Source: Mya arenaria (taxonomy: Eukaryota; Mollusca; Bivalvia; Myida; Myidae). From it: DNA of 64,000 nucleotides. The notes under the pieces were generated by a model, which ran no database searches, was not told where the DNA came from, and saw only the letters and a list, made by a program, of their open reading frames with translations. Positions 26,501-38,259 of this stretch are shown in pieces. The first letter of the stretch is position 1. Each line of letters starts with the position of its first letter. The stretch covers positions 1,784,768 to 1,848,767 of the forward strand of contig NC_069133.1 in NCBI RefSeq assembly GCF_026914265.1, given 5' to 3'. The position numbers and the translations under genes are program-made.

Positions 26501-29500
26501 CGTCATAGTGGCGACATTTCGGGTAAAAAATAGTAGTCCGTACTCTCCTTCTTGGAGAGTATTTATCAAACCGAAACTAATGCACTCATTGGTTGTTGAC
26601 TCGAAAAATCGGGTCAAACGGAGCACCTCTGACATTTTCATTCGAAACTACGATGGCGAAGACTGCCGAATATTTTCCGATAGAGCTCGAGTAATTCCGT
26701 CTAGATCCGTTGGCCAATCGCGTGAGCTGCACCAAATCCATATAGCTAGCATTCCAGTTAATGCCCTCACAATGTACACAAATGGTGTTTTGACAGTCGA
26801 CACTGTCAAGTTTTTTTAATGTTTCAAACGAAAAAGGGTAAGTCATCCGAGAAAAAGACCAAAACGACGCTGGGTTGAGTCTTGGGGGAACAATTTTCCT
26901 GGACTCAGACACAGCGATTTTTGGCTATTTTTCGGACTGCTCCAATTTTCGGATGCTCGGTTTTTGGAACTTTACGATTTCACTTTACATTGCGATAAAT
27001 TGTAATTTACTTCTAAATAAATGTAAGATTACAAGGCTAAGATAATAAGAGGTTGACTGTTCGTTCTTATAATTCAATTATATTTCATCCTTAATAATTT
27101 GAATGTATGTGCTATTAGTTACAAATTTCATGACAACTGATTTATTTCAAATACAGCAAGCCTTGATGTGCTTGCCCGAATGGATTTTTTACTTGCCCAA
27201 TTTTTTTGGGCTCATTTTGTTGTTATATGGAAATGGGTTTTGATGTGAAGTATAACAACAAAATGAGCCCCAAAAAATTGGGCAAGTAAAAAATCCATTC
27301 GGGCAAGTGAAAATGGCTAGGTGGTTGCCCGAAGGGCAACCAAGTATTAGAATAAGCGTCAAGCCCTGCAAAGGTATTACTATTAGTTTGCCTTTGCTTT
27401 TCATTCAAATGGCTGCTGCCATGAGCATTTTCTTACAATCATTATTGCTTTAATATGCATAATTGCATAAATAACAACAGGATTTACTTTATAACAAACA
27501 AAATAAACACACATGGATTGTTTTGTTTGCAGCACATGGTCAAACCAGAGTTGTGGCCCTTAAATGAGCATTTCTGGACTTGTGTCGCTCAAAACTATAT
27601 TGCCTACTACCTAGTCATGAAACTTTAGGGCACTTTAAATATGGTGATGAAGTTTTGTATCTGGGGGTTTGTTTATCTGGGGGTTTGTTTTCTGTTGCAC
27701 TTAGTAAACCAGAGCTTGGCCCTTGAATTAGCAAAAATTGGCATTTCTGGATATGTCACTCAAAACTATAAACACTTAACTGCCTAGAAACATGTTAATG
27801 TTAATAGGGTGATGACATTAAGCACATGGGGTGACATTTCCTGCTGCTAGTAGAATTAGAGTTACGGCTCTTTGGCATTTCTGGACTTGTGTTGCTAAAA
27901 ACTCAAAAACTATTGCACCAAGAGTCTACAAACCTTGCCAGATTGTTACTTAGGTGATGAAGTTGTGCAGGTGGGATTTTGTTTCCAACTGCTCCTTGTT
28001 TGTTTAACTCATAATTTTGATGCACATTGATGGAGAATGGAGAAAATAATAGCCATTGCATTTGTTACAAACCTGGGGTCATCCATGTCTTATGGACACA
28101 TTTCTAGTTGTCTCAAATTTTTGAAAAACAGCAAACAATGGCAGAAAAACACTTTAATCTTTTTACCTTTAGAACATAATTTTCATCTGTCCAAGTATTT
28201 TGCTAAATGTTGAGTTAAAAAAAGTTTTAACATCTGCATTATGTAAGGCATATATTTTATAACAATATTGATTTGAATATGACCCAGAAACCTTTTTTAA
28301 AGTACAGGGCAGAAAATGGTTCTAGTGAACCTACTCCTTTTGTATGCAAAAGCCTTGATATGATGACAATATAAACCCGTGTGTCAAGTCTCATCACTCA
28401 GACCATACTATTTGTCAGTTGTATTCCGCTTTGTTTAACTAAGACACATGGATCAGTATTGCCATCTGCTTATGCTCCTCATGTTTCTGTAAATGATAAA
28501 TGCGTTGTTGAAACAGAACATAAGCGTGGCGTATTGGATATTTGCCTGGTCTTAAATTTTCTCATATACTGCAAACTTAACTGTCAGTTTACCCTAAGAA
28601 AAAGCTTTGAGTAGATAATTTTCTTTATTTGCTGTATTTGTTATCTATTTGCACTGTCTCATGTCTGAAATCTAAGAATTATTTGCTTTTGAATTTCATT
28701 TTAACATGAGGGCTTACACTGTCACACATGTCAAATATAGATGAACAGGCATGCATTACATTGCGACTTATTTAGAGCCAAAGTTTGGTCTCATTCCAAA
28801 TACTAAAAACATATTTTTTTCGCTAAAACAATTACTCAAATTCTCAAAGGCTAGTCTACTTTTCTCTATTAGTCTATATTTTTTGAGGTTTTGACTTCAA
28901 AATTCAAACACATTGACTGTTTTGAGGAATGATGTGCCAAAAAATATATTTGGTATTTTTAGAGGCTTATTGCTGTTTGATTTTTTTTTATACTTATTTT
29001 TTTACTTCTCTTCACGGGGCAGTTTTGTCCCGAGCATAACTTGAGAATTCTTTGAGGTATTGATTTACTGTGTCACCAATATGTGTTATTTTCATAGCTT
29101 TTATAAATGATAGTCTATTTAAATATGTGGTCATATTTTTTTATTTAAGATAGTCCTTGAAAATCAAATAAAGGTCCTTGAAAACTCCTTGATTTTTTTG
29201 CCAGTCTGTCTGTATGAAACCTGTGACTTCAACTGTACAAAAGAAACATTATTTTGTGTTTTGTCAACTCAATTAAAAACTGCTATGCTTTTAAAAACAA
29301 GAGGGCCCTGAAGGCCCTGTATCGCTCACCTGATCCAATTCAAGTGTGAAATAAGTGTTTTCAGGGCGAGGGCAATTGTGACGGGGGAGGGAATAAGTGT
29401 TTTTCAGGGCACTGGAAAGTGCAACGAGAGGGGACTTAAAAAAAACAAATTAAGGACTAGTTTTCAATGCTACATGTTAGATATTATAGTTGAGGGTATT

Positions 29501-31198
29501 ACAGTTTTAGAGAATTTGAAATGTCAGTCTGGTGGTCTACTACCTTAGAAAGGATGCGTAATTGTCTTTGTACATTTTTATTTTCTGTTCTTGTTTTGGT
29601 TGGAGTATAAACAAGAAAATTGTCAAGTTCCATGAACATATGGTCATAAATGTGGCCTTTAGAGTGTTAACATACTTTTCCTATTATTTGACCTGGTGAC
29701 CTAGTTTTTGACCACACATGACCAAGATTCGAACTTGGCCTAGAGCTAATCAATATAAACATTCTGACTAAGTTTCATGAACATACAGTCATAAATGTGA
29801 CCACCAGAGTGCTAACAAGCTTTTCCAATGATTTGACCTGGTGACCTAGTTTTTGACCGCACATGACCCAGATTTAAACTTGACTTAAAGATTATTAATA
29901 TTTACATTCTGACAAACTTTTATGAAGATACAGTCATAAATGTGACCTCTAGAGTGTGCGTCAATTTGACCTGGTGACCTAGTTTTTGACCCCACATGAC
30001 CCAGATTCGAACTTGACCTAGAGATTATCAATATTTACATTCTGACCAAGTTTCCTGAAGATACAGTCATAAATGTGACCTCTATAGTGTTAACAAGCTT
30101 TTCCTTTAATTTGACCTGGTGACCTATTTTTTAACCCCAGATGACCAAATATCGAACTCGTCCAAGATTTTATTGAGGGTAACATTCTGACCAAGTTTCT
30201 TTAAGAGTGTGCCCAAATTGTGACCTCTAGAGTGTTAACAGTCAAATTGTTGACGACGGACACAGGGCGATCACAATAGCTCACGTTGAGCACTTCGTGC
30301 TCAGGTGAGCTAAAAACTAAAACGAAAAATTCCCTGATGTTGAATTCCTTATTTCTATATAATAGGACCATTGACTTACCATACTTGATGCCTTCTCACC
30401 AACAACGGGCATTAAATAAACATACATTCCAGCTAGTGATACTTCTTATTACAAGAAGGTGGTGTAGTGGGTATATTAATCACATCCAGTGATTGTGCAG
30501 CTCTAGTTTTTATATACTTCATCATAAAATTGGACCCCCAAACTGTTGGGAAAAGTTTAAAAAATGGTACCGTATATACAAACTTGATCAGTCTGTTTTG
30601 TTTTTCTGTCTATTTTTTAATGCATTCTTGCCTGGCATTTTTAAAAATAAAATACTCTTTTGTCCAAATCAGATGCCCAGGACCCCTTTCTAAAAATGGT
30701 GAAAAAACACTATATATTTATCTTGTAAGTTAGGTTATATTAATTATTTGCTTGTGAAACAAACGCTCTGGTGGTTTGGCACTTAAAATTATATTAAAAG
30801 TTTTACTTGCAAAATGGATGAAATGGATCTAGATATATGTATGTGTATTTATTGGTTTTGAAGTTATTGCAATATCGTTTACAATAATGTTGATTATTAT
30901 CACAAAAATACCTGTCTTACATTAAAATTTTACTAATCACAGTAAGACAGGCAGCCCCCTGGGAGTAAACACTTTCACAGGTATCAATATATACAATAAT
31001 GTTTTTATACTTCACACTAATAAATGATTTACAATTAAGTATAATATTTTTGTGTACTTCAGGTGTGGTAACAACTTCTGTGCCAGTCATCGCTATGCAG
31101 AGTCCCATGACTGTACATTTGACTACAAAACGGAGGGCCGTAAGCTCCTAGAGCAGGCCAACCCCGTCGTCAGTGCTCCCAAGCTACCCAAAATATGA
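20588..31198 (+). CDS. ZFAND4-like: AN1-type zinc finger protein 4-like (ubiquitin-like + AN1), 7 coding exons
   Basis: Coding exons are 20588-20690, 21603-21746, 22569-22758, 24086-24227, 24871-25926, 26186-26337 and 31063-31198. All introns are GT-AG, the phases close, and the product is 640 aa. Residues 1 to about 75 form a ubiquitin-like domain ([20 protein letters not shown] start, LAMRGGP end, echoing the ubiquitin tail). An acidic EEEEED patch and a Lys/Glu-rich, probably helical stretch follow in exon 4. Exon 5 is a long serine-rich, probably disordered segment with several SSxSRHSS-like sites. The C-terminus has a complete AN1 finger: C580, C583, C595, C597, C602, H605, H611, C613, split by the 4.7-kb last intron. 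This pairing of domains is characteristic of ZFAND4 (ANUBL1), whose function is poorly known. Human ZFAND4 is somewhat longer, and the difference most likely lies in the disordered middle. Confidence 0.95.
26395..27368. mobile_element. Non-autonomous DNA element with CAGGG(C)TTGA termini, in the last intron of the ZFAND4-like gene
   Basis: The left end CAGGGTTGATATTAA (26395) matches the reverse complement of the right end, CAGGGCTTGACGCTT (ending 27368). CAAAG lies directly outside both ends (26390-26394 and 27369-27373), a candidate 5-bp target-site duplication. Subterminal sequence on both sides is rich in TTGCCCG/CGGGCAA. The roughly 970-bp body has ORFs but no recognisable transposase. 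The CAGGG terminus recalls hAT elements, but those make 8-bp duplications, so the class is open. Confidence 0.7.
27171..27307. repeat. Long near-perfect inverted repeat, 57-bp arms and 23-bp loop
   Basis: The arm 27171-27227 is the reverse complement of 27251-27307 with about one mismatch; the spacer is 27228-27250. The arms begin and end with CTTGCCCGAATGG / CCATTCGGGCAAG. If transcribed with the ZFAND4-like pre-mRNA it would form a stable hairpin of about 57 bp. It lies near the right end of the CAGGG element and is probably part of it. Confidence 0.95.
27530..28030 (+). repeat. Degenerate tandem repeat, about 3 units
   Basis: Units share AGAG.T.(G)GCCCTT, GGCATTTCTGGA..TGTGT.GCTCAAAACTAT and GGTGATGAAGTT.TG. 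They recur at roughly 150-bp spacing (GCATTTCTGGA near 27570, 27741 and 27869). The units are diverged and have no coding potential. Confidence 0.6.
29296..30316 (+). mobile_element. Bivalve-type composite repeat with a hairpin near each end
   Basis: The left end carries a hairpin AGGGCC-ctgaa-GGCCCT (29302-29318) followed by GCTCACCTG (29324-29332). The right end has hairpin GAGCAC-ttc-GTGCTC (30288-30302) running into CAGGTGAGCTAA, so GCTCACCTG is inverted at 30302-30310. The body holds 4-5 tandem degenerate units of about 110-120 bp around TGACCTGGTGACCTAGTTTTTGACC, ACATGACC.AGAT and GTCATAAATGTGACCTCTAGAGTG. A hairpin followed by CTAA at the right end resembles a Helitron 3' terminus, but no ORF or insertion site confirms that. 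Confidence 0.75.
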
Positions 31199-32880
31199 TC
31201 CCACCAACACAACTGTTGTGATATATTCCTAAAAAGACTTCTCTTACTGTTCACGTTGTTAAATTTTGTTGTTGCTGTTGTTATTGAAATACATTTTTCT
31301 CTATTTCCTTATCATGTTGACATTAGCAGTTACCAATAGGATTGAATTTATTCACGTTTTACTGCATAATTTGTTAATTAAATCAAAATTTATTGTTAAA
31401 AAAGTGAAAAATATTCCTTAATGTGTGTTGTTTTTATTTCGTTACTGCCAGTGACTTTGCACTTGTTTTTCCATTTATTTTCTAATTGTTATTATAAGTA
31501 TAAATAATACAGTGTTCTTTTGAAATTGCTAGTTAAAACTCTAATAATGGTGGTTATTCACCATACATGTAACTAACTTTGTTGATTTCTTGTCTCTACT
31601 AACTTGGCATTTAAAAAAATGTTGACAATCTGCAAGCAATTAAAGGTGCACATATGTTGTACTTGAGGGTAATAATTATTGCAAGGCTTTTTAACTTTCT
31701 GTTACTGTTCAAAAGAATGTATAAATTGATTTCTTGATATATCAGATTTTAAACTTAAGGTCATATGTTAATATAATAAGCACAATGCCTTTTGGGATAG
31801 TTGAGTGTTGTGTTTCAATAACTCGGATTGAAATTTAGGCAATTTGTACCAATTTATATGTATTTAATATGAAATGTATCAAGTATACTGCAGTCATTCA
31901 AGGTTATTAACTTGTGATAATCCCAATTTATAGAGTAGTCTACGATTGTTAAGATGTGCTTGTTCATTTTATCTTTTACTTACAGTTAACAATTTTCATT
32001 CCATATCAGCTTTTAAGTAAGTTTAAAACCTTTCAATGTACACCATGTATTAAATAGAGTTTATATTAATAATTACCGTTTAAAACTATTTTCAGTATTT
32101 AATTAAACTTAACTATAATTGATTAAATGTTTAAACCAGTTATAAATATCATTAGTTGCAATCATGTTAATTAGTATTTTTACATTTTATCTTCGTGTTT
32201 AGTGCTTAGCTGTGATATAGATTGATTTGTCAGGGGGGTATGTAGCTAATGCCCAGTGCTGGTCAGTGTCGGTCATCCGATCTCAGGTCCAGCCATCAAA
32301 ACTGACCAGTGGCTGGACATTGCCTTCTTCTACACGGCTCACAGAAACTAGAAATGATCACTGATTGTAATTCAATGTGCACAAGTTTCTTTGATGTCCT
32401 TGTACCTAGTTAATTTAGTTGTTGTATTTTGTGACACAGGAAATTGTAAACAGAATATTTGTTTTCTTGCTTGTCAGTTTTTGTCACAAATGCTATCAGA
32501 ACATTATATGGTGCTTTGAAATGTGAGTAGTGTTGATGAAAGTCAGAAATATTAAATGAATCATGATATTGTTGGAATAAGTTGTATACTAAGGAATTGC
32601 CATTTGACCTGAAAGTATTGTAGTGTACAGTACTACACAACAGATAATCAAGTTCAATATATGGTTCAATTAGTAAAATACAACATAGGTTTCACAATGT
32701 ACAATCTAAATCATTGTCCAGTTTCAGTAGGCTGTGTAGAGCCATGTACTATAGTGAAGACATACTGTCTGCTTGTTATGTAGAACGAACTGCAGTGATA
32801 TATTATATCATGCACAATGTTATTGAGTGTGACATAAATGATAATAAAAATAAATAAAAAATATCAAAATAAACATTTGT
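31199..32880 (+). other. Probable 3' UTR and downstream flank of the ZFAND4-like gene
   Basis: AT-rich sequence follows the TGA at 31196-31198 and contains no other gene-like exon. Overlapping AATAAA hexamers cluster at about 32840-32870 and are a plausible poly(A) region, which would make the 3' UTR about 1.65 kb. Earlier hexamers exist, so a shorter UTR is possible. Confidence 0.5.
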
Positions 32881-32983
32881 TGTGGCTTTTTTGTCTTAAG
32901 AAGCAGCTGTAGCTCACTGTGTCTGTATGCAATTTAGTTATTTAAGACTTTTCCTGGTAATGAAGATTCTTGCATACCGGACG

Positions 32984-33441
32984 TGTGTTTCCGGTCATGT
33001 GACCAGTGCTGGAAAACCCCATCTTACATACCCCACGTAAGATGAGTCACGCGCAACAACGCGCCACTTATTTCATTTATTGTATGGTTTGTGAAAAAAA
33101 TATTATGCCATTTTAATAAAGCGCAATCAAATATATATGTTTGCAAGACTTTTGATTAAAACTGAACATAAATAATCGTTAAAAACGCTATCTTTAGCTA
33201 TTCAAAATTACTGCGCTTTATGACGTTGGTAAACAACGTCGCACGCGCTTTTTGGTGTAATAGTACACAGGTTCGTTTTCAACGTCATTTTTTCCACAAA
33301 TTGATAAATTTAGATATGCAAGAAAAAAATATCAATCATGTTTTTCCGGTCCGGATCGAAAAATCCGTCCCTCGGCAAGCCTCGTTACCGGCTTACGCAC
33401 GTGCCCTCGGGTCGGATTTTTCTATCCGTACCGGAAACACA
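32984..33441. mobile_element. MITE with TGTGTTTCCGG termini
   Basis: TGTGTTTCCGG at 32984-32994 is perfectly inverted at 33431-33441. Near the right end there is a second, larger inverted repeat: GTTTTTCCGGTCCGGATCGA (about 33339) against TCTATCCGTACCGGAAACAC, with CCCTCGG elements between. The roughly 460-bp element has no transposase ORF. An apparent 74-codon frame across 33220-33444 follows the palindrome and is not called. Confidence 0.75.
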
Positions 33442-34708
33442 TGATAGATACTTATAATATAACATGTACATAAGGGAGTCAATTTGTGAGGTTTTAATTC
33501 AAACTTCTGCATTTACAAAGAGCTTAAAATCAGTTTTTACAAGATTTAAAATAATAAACTGCCTACATTTAATGTTATAAGCATCGATTCGTCATCATTC
33601 AAAAATAATGTTTGGTGTCAATCAAGAGCTTCTCGTTCTCACTTTCTGCTTCTATCATTTTAATACATGTACTACCCTACCGGTGGTCCTGAATTTGTTG
33701 ACAAATCCTGCGCTCCTCTTAACGTCTTGAACGCCATGCTATCTGCATTATCGGAATAGAAATGTCTTCTCCCGTTTTTAACTGCGTATGGACTTGTGCA
33801 CCGTTGTGTGAGTAGATTTACAAAATGCTTTATCAATACATCCGTTTTAGTGACAGACAGACCTCCGCGTGTTTGTCATGAAATATGGAAAACGCGTCGA
33901 CAGTATATCTTACAGAAGTTTGAAGGACGAAGGTTGTTTCAAAAGCTGCCTTGGCTACTGTGCCAATGCAGTAATATTGGGCTTAATTACGCTGGATCGT
34001 TTTAAGTTTATCCGAGAAATGATCTTATTGATTGAACATCATAAAGCATCGCTACAAGTAAGTTTCTTGACATTTCAAATATCCACAACCAGCGCCCACC
34101 TAAATGCACTATTTCAGACTTAAATTAGCCGAAATGTAGTTGGGGTGGGACCGCCAAATTCCCTAATGCATGTAAGGCATATTAATATCTGTTGTTGAGG
34201 AGGGACTAAATGTTTAAAGATGCACACATAGGTTGCCTCCCAACTCCTCTAATGACCGGTGTGAATGCTTACAAGCTAGCGTGCGAATGTAGGTGTGTGC
34301 GTATTACTTGACAATTTCATGTTTATTGAGCAAAGTTTTGTGCCGTGTGGACGACTCTTAATGACTCCTTCCCGAGATCTAAAAAGGATCAAGAAATGTG
34401 TCTATTTCCTCGTTTTATTATGAGATGAAACACTTAGAAGTCAACAGTAAAAGTGACTCGAGCGAGGAAAGACACAACTTTTAGAGAATTGCCAAAACAA
34501 TCATCATCCAATGACAAAGGATGTTACAAAAAGTCATGCCAATACATGGCTAATGAAATTGAGACAATTAATCCAGACGCAGGGGACACTAGGGGCTGGG
34601 CCCTAAAAATGTCATTGTCTGACTTAATCTCAATTATCAGTTAAGCCGGGCATTCTGTTTATATTACAATCTAAACTTTCGCAACAATCTTTAGACTTAG
34701 TGATAGGT
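33442..34708 (+). other. Interval with one possible orphan exon (33883-34062), otherwise unassigned
   Basis: An ORF with an ATG at 33883 (MKYGKRVDSISYRSLKDEG...) runs for 60 codons to a strong splice donor, CAA|GTAAGT, after 34062. It could be a first coding exon of a plus-strand gene. No matching downstream exon was found before 64 kb and the sequence is not recognised, so it is not called as a gene. The rest shows no clear feature. Confidence 0.25.
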
Positions 34709-36135
34709 TATAGATAGATAGATAGATTTAGATAGATTTATTCGTGCATATATATGTCATAGTAACAAACCAAATATCTCATAAAGTTATAACACAGACT
34801 GATTAACAAAGTATTAGTGATGATATCTATACTAAAGCAGAACATCATTAGAATGCTTTGGATACATACGTGCGTTAATAAAGATTTAATTCAATGTGAC
34901 AAATATATAACACAGGATAACCCATTAAAGTTATTCAACTTATTTCCAATGGGGTCCTTATGACAAATATAATTATTTGCCAAGATCTCAGTTGTAAGCT
35001 GTTTAAATTAGGTTTTCTTATACAAAAATAACATGCATGTACACTTGACCAGTTAAAGAATGATTAAATGTTTGATATCGAACTTTTACAGTTATAATGC
35101 AACCGACTGTTAAAACCATATGACACTTTAGCATAATATGACAAAAATCTTTGGACTGATATGCAAGATTAAATTAATAACAATTAATAAAATAGGAAAT
35201 CTTCCATTTCTGCACAATTCATACCAACAATGAGATGTGATTTCACTTCTTTTTTAAAGGATTCTTATTTTTCAATTCTTTTAACTTTATTGGAAGACTG
35301 TTCCAGTCCTGGATTGCTTGATAAAAGAAAGTATTTAATATAAAACTGTCAGCCTGTGGCACTTTAAAATTTCGAGCACTATGTCTACTGTTATAAGAAT
35401 GTGTGGATGAGACTAAAGTAAAATGTTCATGTAAGTATGATGGGCATTTGCTATTAAAGATTTTATGTACATGGTTTAGTCGTAGTTGCTTTATCCTATT
35501 TTCTATATTAAGCCATCCAATATCACTGAAAGTCGAGACTTTCAGGGAAGTTCTACAATCATAGCCATAAATAAATCTGACAACTTTGTTCTGAGTGACC
35601 TGTAATCTGTTCTTGAATTGTTTAGATATACCACTGTACCAAGATGTCGATGCATAGTCAAAATGACATTGTATTAAGGAGTTACATAACAATCTTCTTA
35701 GATTCATATCTAAAAAACGATTTTGTCTATATAAAATTTTTAGCCTAGAATTAACTTTACTGACAATATTGTTAACAATAGATGCAGCACTGAGATCATT
35801 GTCCAGTATACTTCCAAGATATTTAACAGATTGTTTAGGTTTTATGATATGGCCATTGCAGTTTACATTAAAGCTATCAACTTTTGTTAGTTTTCTTTTA
35901 GACCCAAATAAAATACATTCTGTTTTTCCAAGATGCAAAGACAGTTTGTTGTCAACTAACCACTTACTACAGTTTTCAAGTTCCTTGCCGAGTACATTAC
36001 TAATAACAGACGGATCTTTGTCTGAGAAAAGGATAGCACTATCATCTGCATATAATATTAATTTACATTTTTCACTTATGCTTATACTCATATCATTGAC
36101 AAGGTTGTCAAGAAAAATAATTCCACAGACTAATT
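34709..36135 (-). pseudogene. 5'-truncated non-LTR retrotransposon (CR1/Jockey-like reverse transcriptase C-terminus)
   Basis: An open frame at 35243-36091 on the minus strand encodes the C-terminal part of a LINE reverse transcriptase. It has the catalytic YADD at 36041-36052 (context LILYADDSAI), then KTECILFGSKRK, VKYLGSILDNDL and a thumb/connection region (SLIQCHFDYASTSWYSGISK). The frame continues upstream for a few residues (FLDNLVNDMS) before the element is cut off, so the endonuclease, ORF1 and RT N-terminus are missing. The 3' side ends in a short GATA/GATTTA simple repeat (34709-34742), as CR1/L2-type LINEs often do. It is a dead copy, though this 282-codon stretch has no stops, so insertion may be fairly recent. 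Confidence 0.9.
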
Positions 36136-37062
36136 GATAATAAAAATGCTATACGCTGTGTATACTATAATATAAAGTTTGTCAACTATGTTTGAATAGA
36201 GTAATAAATGTCATGAAATAATTTGGCTATTATCAAAGATTCTGTTTTACTTTAAGCACCAAAAATGTAAGTTTCTAACAGACAAAATATTCTAAAATTA
36301 TGAAACATGAAAAGTACTAATGACATTTCGTAAAACTTCATTACACAAAAGTACTCGAAATTTTACAGCATAACAAAAGGTTGAACTCTGCCTGACACCT
36401 TCTGTAATAATGTTGAGTATATACCAACAGTTTACACCATATCTGATACTGTCACCTGTGTAATACAGTAGTACATTTATGATTAACATCATGTAACATC
36501 AATAAAAGGGGATTCAAGATTAGTAAATTTTAATTAACGAAACGGCAGGAAGCCATATCGAGAATATAATTCAATGCATATTAACAGCATTTAGGACCTG
36601 TGCTTCTACATTGACCAGTTGACGCTACTTTACAGTAGTCAAGACATGTATGTTTTGACCATGCAGTACACTTGTCATTACAGCTTACGCCATGTCTCTG
36701 ACGTTTATCAAAATCATTGATGTGAATTCTTAGACTATTTTTCACTATAAAGATATTATTCAAAACCTCGTCACATAAATACCATTTAAAAATGATACGT
36801 GATCAGAACTATTTACCAAACTTTGGATATTGTTGAAAAGTAGAAAAGCTTTCAATAGATATTAAATTTCTTCGTTTAATAAAAGCTAGTCGTGTAAATA
36901 AATGACCGAATGGTTTTAAAATAGAGTTTTTTTTTTAATATACTGATAAAACACTGAAAGTGCATGGTAGATGTCCTTAAACCACTGCTACGGGATGATG
37001 CCTTCGCAATTTTATCAGTATACTTTATATATAGATAAATATACTGTCTCTAGTCCCCCTAT
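36136..37062. other. AT-rich interval without recognised features
   Basis: Only short low-complexity ORFs occur. Nothing else was recognised between the LINE fragment and the next MITE. Confidence 0.4.
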
Positions 37063-37397
37063 TTAAAGCTGCACTCTCATAGATTGACCGCTGCACTCTC
37101 ATAGATTGACCGTTTTGACAACTTTTTATTTTGTTGTCTTTGAATGAGCCAAAATTTGCGTATTTGTTTTGTTGAAAACCAGTGATATAAGACTGCTGAT
37201 AAAAATCAGTTCGCAGTTTCGAATAATTACGCTCGAAAAAGGATGTCTTATGTAAACAATTCGGCAGTTTTCCAAACAATTGAGATCTCTGTTATTGAGT
37301 GTTATCCTATATGACTGATTAAAACCACTGATGCCAAAAGCTGATTCTGAGATAAAAAGAAAAAAAAGAGTTAAATCGGTCAATAGTGCAGCTTTAA
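37063..37397. mobile_element. MITE with TTAAAGCTGCAC termini
   Basis: TTAAAGCTGCACTCTCATAGATTGACCG at the left end matches the inverted right end CGGTCAATAGTGCAGCTTTAA (ending 37397), apart from an internal gap. The left end carries a duplication of CTGCACTCTCATAGATTGACCG (about 37069-37112). The next segment, TTTTGACAACTTTTTATTTT, is typical of a MITE family I recognise from several bivalves. TTAA or TA may be the target site. There is no coding capacity. Confidence 0.9.
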
Positions 37398-37484
37398 AAA
37401 ACAATGGTTGAGGGATGATAGTACAGGCAGAATATCATATTCCAATATATATTTGTCATATACCCACAAACTGTCTTCCCATAT

Positions 37485-38078
37485 ATAAACTTGTCATCTG
37501 CTAGATCTTCGTCTTATTCTATATACTTGCCATCTGCCAGATCTCCATCTTCTTCTATATACTTGTCATCTGCCAGATCTCCATGTTCTTCTATATACTT
37601 GTCATCTGCCAGATCTCCATCTTCTTCTATATACTTGTCATCTGCCATATCTCCATCTTATTCTATATACTTGTCATCTGCCAGATCTCCATCTTATTCT
37701 ATATACTTGTATTCTGCTGAATCCCTTTCTTGTTAGTTTTACTTGTCATCTGCACAATCACCGTCTCCTAATATATACTTGTCATCTGATTAATCCCTTT
37801 CTTCTTATATATACGTGTCATCTGATTGATCCTTGTCTTCTTAAGTTCCTATAAATACTTGTCATCTGCCAGTTCCCCGTCTCTTTATATATACCTGTCA
37901 TCTGCCAGATCCACGTCTCCTTATATATACTTGTCTACTGCCCAATTTCTGTCTATTAATATATACTTGTCATCTGGCAGAACTTCGTCTCCTTATGTAT
38001 ACTTGTCTTCTGCCCAATTTCTGTCTATCAATATATTCTTGTCATCTGCCAGAACTACGTCTACCTACATATACTTGT
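37485..38078 (+). repeat. Minisatellite, about 36-bp unit, about 16 copies
   Basis: Units have the form CTTGTCATCTGCCAGATCTCC followed by ATCTTCTTCTATATA. The first six are nearly identical. Later copies diverge (CACAATCACCGTCTCC, CCAATTTCTGTCTATCAATA and others), and in the last third two variant types alternate. The period is divisible by three, which gives repetitive serine/tyrosine-rich ORFs; these are not genes. Confidence 0.95.
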
Positions 38079-38259
38079 AACGACGAGCGGCCATTTTTTT
38101 AAATGACAGCCAAAATTTATGAAAATTCAAATAATTGTTTAACATTTAGATAAGTCAATGCTTTTAACACATACCAGACGGCATTGTTTATATGCTTTAT
38201 TGTTTCTAACATATTGATACAGAAAAAGGATAAACACTTATGTATATATATATAAATCA

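Noticed and set aside
26367..26912. Overlapping ORFs of 150 and 108 codons on opposite strands in the last ZFAND4-like intron
   Set aside because: They lie within a CAGGG-ended transposable element, resemble no transposase, and have no splice context.
37491..38080. Serine/tyrosine-rich repeat proteins
   Set aside because: They are produced by a 36-bp minisatellite whose period is divisible by three.
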